Below are positions 7,989 to 13,103 of a stretch of 13,103 nt of DNA, one piece after another. The notes below the pieces were generated by a model. The model did no database searches and was not told the origin of the DNA. It was given only the letters and a program-made list of their open reading frames with translations. Within the stretch, counting starts at the first letter, position 1. The number at the start of each line of letters is the position of its first letter. Origin of the DNA: Hirudo medicinalis (taxonomy: Eukaryota; Annelida; Clitellata; Hirudinida; Hirudinidae); assembly GCA_011800805.1 (NCBI GenBank), contig MPNW01000130.1, positions 1 to 13,103 on the forward strand, in the 5' to 3' direction. Position numbers and translations under genes: made by a program.

Positions 7989-8031
7989 CAATAAAGCAGC
8001 CATAAAATCAGAATAGCAGCAGCAACAACAA
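7899..8031. repeat. CAA/CAG trinucleotide array with CTT interruptions
   Basis: CAA triplets interrupted by CAG, CTT and TTC, breaking up after 7985. The minus strand reads polyleucine (8075-7833), which I consider an artefact. Confidence 0.85.
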
Positions 8032-8458
8032 AAGCTCAATGGGGGTATCAAGTGCATTCCCTTCTCCGTTTCCATTGGACCTCTTCATGTTCAATGGATT
8101 CCTGACACAAAGAATGCAGAAGAATGATCTCAACTCTCGACCACTCAACCGTGCAAATCCCAGCTGGAAATTTCGTTTTCAAAATTTTGTTTCGGTGTGT
8201 TTAAACTTCTACTCCATTATTTTGTCATCGCATTATTTAAATTAATTAATATTAATTGATATTAACTTATTGTCATGATATTAATCATATCAACATAATT
8301 ATTCATCAAATTTCAAGAATTAAATAATCCCAAATATTGATTTTTGTTACTTATCATGTTGTCATGATTATTCTTAGTTGGTTTATTCATTTTCAATTCA
8401 CTCTGAAGATGTCCTTAATAAATAAATACATTTTCGTAATAATAATATTAATTAAAAG
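8032..8458. other. Non-coding, increasingly AT-rich
   Basis: A plus frame at 8039-8245 (68 codons) starts GVSSAFPSPFPLDL in a less AT-rich 200-bp stretch. It is near chance length and has no recognisable domain. From 8230 on the sequence is AT-rich with repeated ATTAAT/TATTAAT words. Confidence 0.5.
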
Positions 8459-8699
8459 CTAAATAATTTGAAACAACGACAATAAATACATCACCAACAA
8501 CAGCAACAACAATAAATACATCAACAACTCGTAAACACAGGAGCATCTTGTGGACAAAATCTGGAACAAGCATCGGTCGTCAAGGCAACGATAGGGAACA
8601 TGTTTATAGGCGCAGTAGGGGCGTGCCCTACGTGAGTTGCATGGTCCTCCCGGGGATGGGTCTTTAAATTCTTCAGAACAGCGGTCTTTCGCCAGCCCC
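8459..8699 (-). CDS. Possible cysteine-rich terminal exon with hydrophobic tail
   Basis: A minus-strand acceptor, TTGCTTGTAATCAG, ends at 8700. The exon then reads 79 codons in one frame (phase 2 entry) to a TAG at 8461-8459. The first 55 residues are polar and cysteine-rich. Seven Cys lie in KDRCSEEF, GGPCNS, RPYCAY, YRCLDDRCLF and TRCSCVYEL, with spacings of 12, 8, 8, 4, 8 and 1 residues. This resembles a disulfide-bonded extracellular module but matches no family I know. The DNA of this part is conspicuously GC-richer than its surroundings. The last 22 residues are almost all Leu/Met/Val/Ile, encoded by a CAA-type repeat read as TTG, and could be a membrane or GPI-type tail or an artefact of the frame entering the repeat. 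It is on the same strand as the lectin exon and 1.5 kb upstream of it in transcription order, but a stop here argues against a direct join in this form. Confidence 0.35.
8471..8530. repeat. CAA-rich repeat with a 30-bp duplicated word
   Basis: ACAATAAATACATCA occurs twice with a 30-bp offset (about 8479 and 8509), separated by CCAACAACAGCAACA. It supplies the hydrophobic tail of the minus-strand exon candidate. Confidence 0.8.
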
Positions 8700-8842
8700 C
8701 TGATTACAAGCAACCCGATTTATGGATTCACTCTGTCCTGTTTTATCGCCCAAAATATCTCTGTACATTTTTTTATCTACGTTATTTCGCTGTATTTATA
8801 TCTTTGGAATTTTAAAGTCATTTTGATGAGCTGTTTGAGTAT

Positions 8843-9171
8843 TTATTTATTTGCAGGATGAGGTGAAAAGAAATAGGATTTTGTAATTTGTTCTTCGCTG
8901 GAGTTATTTTTAAAATTTATGTCATGTTTGTGAACATCTGCAACGGAAACTAAACCAACATTTATAATCCAATATTTATAAACCAACATGCTCCCGTTAA
9001 AATGTACTATGTTGAGGGTGACTGTTATCAAATAGGTGAGCACAAATAAAACAAACACATTACTTGGAATTACAAATATTAAAGGCATAATTGATGAAGT
9101 ATTAACAATATTGTCTGTCAGGATGGAATCAAGTAATGGCTTCAAAAGAGTGTAATTACATTTTGAAGCAA
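8843..9171 (-). CDS. Possible terminal exon with one membrane segment
   Basis: The minus strand has an acceptor preceded by pyrimidines (GTTTACTTTCATTAG, exon start 9171). A frame then stays open for about 109 codons to a TAA at 8845-8843, and an AATAAA overlaps the stop. The peptide has sequons (NTSS, NNSS) and a hydrophobic segment of about 25 residues (IMPLIFVIPSNVFVLFVLTY and on), followed by a more polar C-terminus ending SYFFSPHPANK. That would fit a single-pass or multipass membrane protein end. No family is recognised. Frames of this length are expected about once by chance in a window of this size and composition, so this remains speculative. The plus strand has a competing acceptor, TTTATTTATTTGCAG, at 8842-8856. 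Confidence 0.2.
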
Positions 9172-9197
9172 CTAATGAAAGTAAACAATAATAAATA

Positions 9198-9245
9198 ATT
9201 TACAGAATTAAATAATAATATATGTTAATCATATTAACAACAAAG

Positions 9246-9336
<91 letters not shown>

Positions 9337-9398
9337 TAACAACAGCAAANATTTACAGAATTAAATAATAATATATGTTAATCATATTAACAACAAAG

Positions 9399-9435
<37 letters not shown>

Positions 9436-9448
9436 TAACAACAGCAAA
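9198..9448 (+). repeat. Duplicated segment across an N, differing in AAT copy number
   Basis: The segment starting ATTTACAGAATTAAATAATA at 9198 and ending AACAACAGCAAA at 9349 is repeated after the single N (9350) from 9351 to 9448. Unique flanks are identical in the two copies. The first is 152 bp and the second 98 bp, a difference of 54 bp, exactly 18 triplets of the central AAT array. This looks like two versions of one locus placed side by side. Confidence 0.9.
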
Positions 9449-9645
9449 GACAGTTACAATAAGAAAGTCTGAGGACAAAGTTTACATCGTCACCTTGGTG
9501 GCCTTCACACTTTTGTCATCTTGATTGAATAACAAAGCACATTTTTAATTATTTTGTTGTTGAGGTTAATATTTAACCATGTAATTTAATGGTATTATTT
9601 AATATTATTGTAATTATATTGTTGTTAATTATAGTAATAATATTG

Positions 9646-9734
9646 ATGATAATAATAATAACAATAACAATAACAATAATAATAACAATAATAATAATAA
9701 TAACAATAATAATAATAATAATAACAATAATAAC

Positions 9735-9784
<50 letters not shown>

Positions 9785-9791
9785 TAATAAC

Positions 9792-9829
<38 letters not shown>

Positions 9830-9833
9830 TAAT
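9646..9833. repeat. Long AAT array with AAC and ACT variants
   Basis: Mostly AAT with AAC interruptions. The word AACAATAATAACTATAATAA occurs twice 57 bp apart (from about 9723 and 9780), showing a higher-order duplication of 19 triplets. Both strands are open across it (polyisoleucine), an artefact. Confidence 0.95.
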
Positions 9834-9834
9834 C

Positions 9835-10341
9835 GAGAAAAAAGTCTCGAGCGAGTGGTCGTGCGGCTTTTTTCGCGAGTTCTCTTTAGCGATATTTGTG
9901 GCACATTTCAGGACCATTTTGTGTTGCAAGAATGAGGCTTCACAACAAACATAGAATTTCTCATCATAACCGACGTTGGAATCAAAATCCAGGATCTACG
10001 CGCCTGGAAAGATAGAAAGTATATAATCGTCCTTGACGCTGACGTAGCCGCCGACAAAGTTGATCTAGACTATCCATGATACTGTCCATGATAATGTCCA
10101 TGAGAGCAAAAAGGAAAAATACGACATGCCAGAAATCCACGCATGGATGGAGAAGAATGTTCAGGAAAGAACCAGGAAACTCGAGCCAATTTTGACCGCC
10201 TGCGTTTGTAGCTGGAGGGGAGTGATGGCAGAGGAATCATACGCCTTCTCGAGAGGAATGGGTTTTTCAAGATGGTGCCTAATGAGTGTCGTGATTCGAG
10301 CACTTCAGGACACTTACAGGATCTGGAGAGCCCACAGGTAG
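9835..10341 (+). pseudogene. Coding-like block broken across three frames, origin unknown
   Basis: This GC-richer block abuts the AAT array. On the plus strand three overlapping open stretches in different frames look protein-like. The first, ending at 9954, contains SSEWSCGFFREFSLAIF. The second, about 9932-10079, contains ITDVGIKIQDLRAWKDRKY and IIVLDADVAADKVDLDY. The third, 10069-10341, contains MPEIHAWMEKNVQERTRKL, TACVCSWRGVMAEESYAF and LQDTYRIWRAHR, and ends at a possible donor, CACAG|GTAGAA. A succession of good-looking frames suggests a decayed or frameshifted coding sequence, for example an old transposable-element gene. No catalytic motif is recognised. The minus strand also has a 101-codon frame (10375-10070) with Ser/Arg-rich translation, so the coding strand is not certain. 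Confidence 0.25.
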
Positions 10342-10609
10342 AAGAAAGAAAGGAGAAAACTTGAACTTGAGACATAAGACTTCATGAGATTGACGCTTGT
10401 CGTTCGCTCTTGGAAGGCCTTGCTGACCCTCGTTATATTCTTCTTTTTTTTATCTGACTTAGGGTGATCTCAGACCCTGAATGATGACATTAAATTCGAT
10501 GAGGATTTTTTTTCCAATTTCGATTCGATTTTTCGATTTTGAATTGATTTTTTGAAAGGCTGAGAAAAAAAAATTATAATAATAATATAAATAATATAAA
10601 TTATTATTA

Positions 10610-10714
10610 CAAATGAACTGATAATTATTATTATTATAATAATAGTTCATTTGCATGAACAGTTCAAATGAACTGATAATTATTATTATTATTATAATAA
10701 TAATAGTTCATTTG
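10610..10714. repeat. Two tandem palindromes
   Basis: CAAATGAACT (10610-10619 and 10665-10674) pairs with AGTTCATTTG (10644-10653 and 10705-10714). In each, the arms continue inward as ATTATT against AATAAT, giving near-complete hairpins of 44 and 50 bp. The copies are joined by CATGAACAGTT and differ by two ATT triplets. Because each unit is palindromic, the right arm of the first and the left arm of the second can also pair. Confidence 0.9.
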
Positions 10715-10799
10715 TATGCGTAGTACCAGATATGGACAAATGAATAATAGATGGGTACATGAGTGAATGAAGAAAAAAGGAGGAAAGTGATGGAAACTT

Positions 10800-10870
10800 T
10801 CGAGTCAGGATTTGAACTCCGTTTGGAGCCTCACAAACAAAATCTTTCGGTTACGTACGCCTTGATTAGA
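10800..10870 (-). other. tRNA-like sequence, probable SINE head or tRNA relic
   Basis: Read on the minus strand, GGAGTTCAAATCC (10807-10819) matches the internal B-box of RNA polymerase III genes (GWTCRANNC). It is preceded by a small CTCC-AAAC-GGAG hairpin resembling a long variable arm of Ser/Leu tRNAs, and further upstream by AATCAAGGCGTACG, which is like a decayed D-arm. The T-stem does not pair well, so it is not a functional tRNA. Such remnants are usual in tRNA-derived SINEs. Confidence 0.35.
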
Positions 10871-10903
10871 TGATTATGAATGAATAAAGATGGAAAAGCT
10901 GAA

Positions 10904-10945
10904 GGGATGGATGGATGGATGGTTGAGTGGATAGGTGGATGAATG
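10904..10945. repeat. GGAT tetranucleotide repeat
   Basis: Four perfect GGAT units followed by degenerate GGTTGAGTGGATAGGTGGAT. Confidence 0.85.
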
Positions 10946-11356
10946 AAAAAAATGTTTCTTACAAATTCCAGCTGAGCTCAAGTGAAGGAAATGAAAAATA
11001 TTTCCCGTGCAAATAAACTTCAATCAAATGTAGGAACTTAAACGTGGTGCTATTGGTTGGATGCAAGTCGGCCACATCATAATAACTTATAATATTATTA
11101 TAAATGCTTTTTAATATACGATTAATTATGAAAACATTGAATATCTCATCAAAACACATTTCTTTATTGATTATAAAGATTCAAGATTGAAGGATGAATA
11201 TCAAACTACATTCAGTGAATAAAAACATAAATAATAATTTACTGACTAAACAATAAATAAAATCTCAATAATTTGTATATGAACATTATTTTCAAGAAAG
11301 TGATTGGATGAATATGTTATGCCGTTTGTATCAACTCCAATGATATATGTGACCAC
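10946..11356. other. No supported gene
   Basis: AT-rich sequence. A 66-codon minus frame (11159-10959) is within chance expectation. No motif of note. Confidence 0.55.
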
Positions 11357-11357
11357 G

Positions 11358-11394
<37 letters not shown>
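11357..11394. repeat. ACA trinucleotide microsatellite
   Basis: About twelve uninterrupted CAA/ACA units. Confidence 0.95.
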
Positions 11395-11396
<2 letters not shown>

Positions 11397-11635
11397 AAAC
11401 ATCTTGCATTGCAATTTATTATTTTTATTATTATTATTACAATTAATATTTAATTATTCATTTATCCATCCCTCCATCTCTCTGTGCACCTTCCTGCAAT
11501 GTCATCTCATGTTCGCAGATAATTAATTGGCACAAACAACCCGCTTTTTGTTGCATTTTTTCGCCAATTCAATGAAGTTGTTGCTCAAGTTACGATTGCA
11601 ATCATTTCAACTTTATTACATACATGGTATGAACC
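11395..11635. other. No supported gene
   Basis: Mostly AT-rich. A plus frame from 11527 reads MAQTTRFLLHFFANSMKLLL from a TTG (not ATG) start before running into the ACTC array. Its open length depends on that array, so it is not called. Confidence 0.5.
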
Positions 11636-11752
11636 ATTCACTCACTCACTCACTCACTCACTCACTCACTCACTCACTCACTCATTCGTTCATTCATTCA
11701 CTCACTCATTCACTCATACATTCATTCACTCACTCATGCATTCATCAATTCA
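11636..11752. repeat. ACTC tetranucleotide array decaying to ATTC variants
   Basis: About twelve pure CACT units (11636-11684) followed by mixed ATTC, GTTC and ACTC units to about 11752. The plus frame gives repeated SLTH, an artefact. Confidence 0.95.
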
Positions 11753-11880
11753 CTCGCTATCCTATTTTTATATTCAAGGTTTGTCCCAATCCACTCACCC
11801 ACCCATTTTGTTAATCATGGAATCCTCTTTTGCTCATTGGCATGCAGGCAACGTGGGGCATCTTTTTCACCCTAGAATCT

Positions 11881-11919
11881 GGGGTGGGTGGAATATGGGG
11901 AGAGGGGGAGAAAACCCCC
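11881..11919 (+). other. G-rich quadruplex candidate with adjacent hairpin
   Basis: Runs GGGG (11881), GGG (11886), GGGG (11897) and GGGGG (11904), with loops of 1, 8 and 3 bases, could form a three-tier quadruplex. The last G-run also pairs with CCCCC at 11915-11919 across a six-base loop, giving a competing hairpin. It stands out in AT-rich DNA. Confidence 0.45.
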
Positions 11920-12065
11920 AAGAAGGAAATGTGCAATGCTTCTTGACGGAGCTTTCTCTTTTATGGCGCTCGTAGATTTCAAAGCATTGTCGTCTGCTTT
12001 TTGTTGCCATGAAATTTCCAAGCAGTTCAATAGCTGTTTGTCTTTTCGTTTCTTTCCATTTCAAC

Positions 12066-12121
12066 GATTTGTTTTCTATTGTTTTGTTTTGTATTGTTTT
12101 GTTTCGCATTGTTTTGTTTTA
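12066..12121. repeat. TTTTG / ATTGTTTTG repeat
   Basis: Repeated ATTGTTTTG and TTTTG units with a composite period of about 15-20 bp. Its CAAAA reverse complement lengthens a minus frame at 12109-11867. Confidence 0.8.
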
Positions 12122-12420
12122 TTGGTGATTTGGGAAAATATTTGATCCAGCAAATTATTTTACGATTCAACAATTATATTGTTATATTGTCAACAATTTT
12201 CAAAGTGGCTTCTTAGTGGTGATTGAATTATTCAACAATTTCGACATTTGCTCATATTCATGTTAATTTTTCAAATTCATAAGAAATTGTTGGTCTTTAG
12301 GAATCCATTAAGCTTGCACTAACTGATATTAATATGTAAATTTTAGCATTATTAGCGATGTTAATGTAATATTGCTTTTTATTGTTATTATTGTAATCAC
12401 GAGGCTATATTTACAAAGTG
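12122..12420. other. AT-rich, no supported gene
   Basis: Repeated CAACAATT/CAACAATTTT words (near 12168, 12190 and 12233) are the only noticeable pattern. No exon-like frame. Confidence 0.55.
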
Positions 12421-12439
12421 CTAATTTGAAGCGGAAACA

Positions 12440-12510
12440 AATGCGGTCAAGGTCATTTGGAAGGTGAAAGGTCACCAGGGCATCACGTGATATCAGGGAT
12501 GAACAGCTGA
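12440..12510. promoter_or_regulatory. Compact nuclear-receptor and E-box cluster
   Basis: TCAAGGTCA at 12447-12455 is the extended half-site of NR5A/ERR-type monomeric receptors. AGGTGAAAGGTCA at 12462-12474 is a direct repeat with one-base spacing (DR1), one mismatch from the HNF4/RXR consensus. TCACGTGA (12483-12490) and CAGCTG (12504-12509) follow. The cluster is in a short GC-richer block amid AT-rich DNA, as expected of an enhancer or promoter. No gene start was identified next to it. Confidence 0.45.
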
Positions 12511-12949
12511 CCGGCAACAAGTCGTGCCTGTTAATGCTGACAATTATTCTTGTCCTCCAATAAACGATGTGACATTAATTACATAATAATGTATTAGTTG
12601 TTATTTATTAATGTATTCTTAACTACAACAACTCATTAAGTTAGTGATAATCTTCAGTAATAATAACAATCAGGCCACATGTGATGATGGATTTGAATGA
12701 TTTAAAAAACAATGTTAATTGACCCACAAGTGTAATTAGAACTAATAATAATAATAACAATAGTAAGAATAACAACAACAATAATAAGAATAACAAGAAT
12801 GTTTTGCATCATAAATAATGAATTGTAAAAAGTGATGGGCTGAAATACAATGGGTGCTCCTTTGAAAGGTTGAATTAAAAAGCATCAAACAGACCTGAGA
12901 GAATGTTTCACGTTGTTTATGGGAACATTTTGTTGACCTGCTCCTTATT
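12511..12949. other. No supported gene; degenerate AAT/AAC repeats inside
   Basis: Mostly AT-rich, with AATAATAACAATAGTAAGAATAACAAC-type triplets from 12742 to 12798. No protein-like frame or splice pair was seen. Confidence 0.55.
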
Positions 12950-13103
12950 TATGACTTGGGGAGCATGTTACTGCGAGATAAACCTACCTTCCCTCTTATG
13001 ACTTGGGGGGGCATGTTACTATAAGATAAACCTACCTTCCCTCTTATAACTTGGGGGGCTTGTTACTGCAAGATAAACCTACCTTCCCTCTTATAACTTG
13101 GGG
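12950..13103. repeat. 47-bp minisatellite continuing past the window end
   Basis: Units start at 12950, 12997, 13045 and 13092 (the last is cut by the window). Periods are 47, 48 and 47 bp. Each has TATRACTTGGGG, then CATGTTACT-like sequence, AGATAAACCTACCTT and CCCTCT. The 48-bp unit differs by an extra G in the G-run. The first unit is the most diverged, as is usual at an array edge. Confidence 0.95.

Noticed and set aside
7833..8075. Minus-strand polyleucine frame
   Set aside because: Product of the CAA/CAG array read in reverse.
9573..9954. Polyisoleucine frames on both strands
   Set aside because: Artefacts of the AAT array.
11867..12145. Opposing frames on both strands across the G-rich and TTTTG region
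   Set aside because: Both depend on the TTTTG repeat for length, and neither shows a domain or splice support.
1..13103. CRISPR arrays, bacterial operons, phage or insertion sequences
   Set aside because: The short tandem arrays have no spacers, there are no Shine-Dalgarno-led gene strings, and splice-bounded exons point to a eukaryote.

Overview
This window looks like nuclear DNA from an animal, most likely an invertebrate, and most of it is non-coding. It is strongly AT-rich (about 70% by eye). It is packed with tri- and tetranucleotide arrays, has no bacterial-style gene packing or Shine-Dalgarno sites, and its one convincing coding segment is an exon bounded by splice sites. That exon encodes a SUEL-type (galactose/rhamnose-binding) lectin domain, a family typical of animal extracellular proteins. 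The phylum cannot be fixed from the sequence. A single N at 9350 shows this is assembled genomic sequence.

Layout. 1-1450: GTC/ATC, CATC, GAT and layered tetranucleotide arrays in AT-rich DNA. 2030-2300: a GC-richer island with a consensus RFX X-box and, 53 bp downstream, a short ATG exon candidate (33 codons) ending at a splice donor. 2660-4090: AT-rich, with small tandem repeats. 4160-4520: a CpG-containing island with three E2F-type sites. 5430-5705: AAT arrays bracketing a small GC-richer module, followed by a related GCGCTT-containing stretch. 5850-6200: AP-1-like and YY1-like sites. 6671-6964 (minus): the SUEL lectin exon. 7230-9171: several weaker exon candidates, namely a plus-strand exon, a plus-strand polyglutamine 3' end, a minus-strand cysteine-rich terminal exon and a minus-strand membrane-segment ORF. 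9198-9448: a duplication across the N, probably an assembly artefact. 9835-10341: a GC-richer block, open in three frames, that may be a decayed coding element. 10610-10714: two tandem palindromes. 10800-10870: a degenerate tRNA-like sequence. 11357-12121: simple repeats and a G-rich structure. 12440-12510: a compact cluster of nuclear-receptor and E-box sites. 12950 to the end: a 47-bp minisatellite that runs off the window.

No operon-like logic or complete gene can be shown. The lectin exon, the cysteine-rich exon and the membrane ORF are all on the minus strand and could belong to one secreted or membrane gene, but only the lectin exon is secure. The cis-regulatory calls are motif matches. 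Their quality varies, and none is proof of function. I found no clear evidence for a wholly new biological system.
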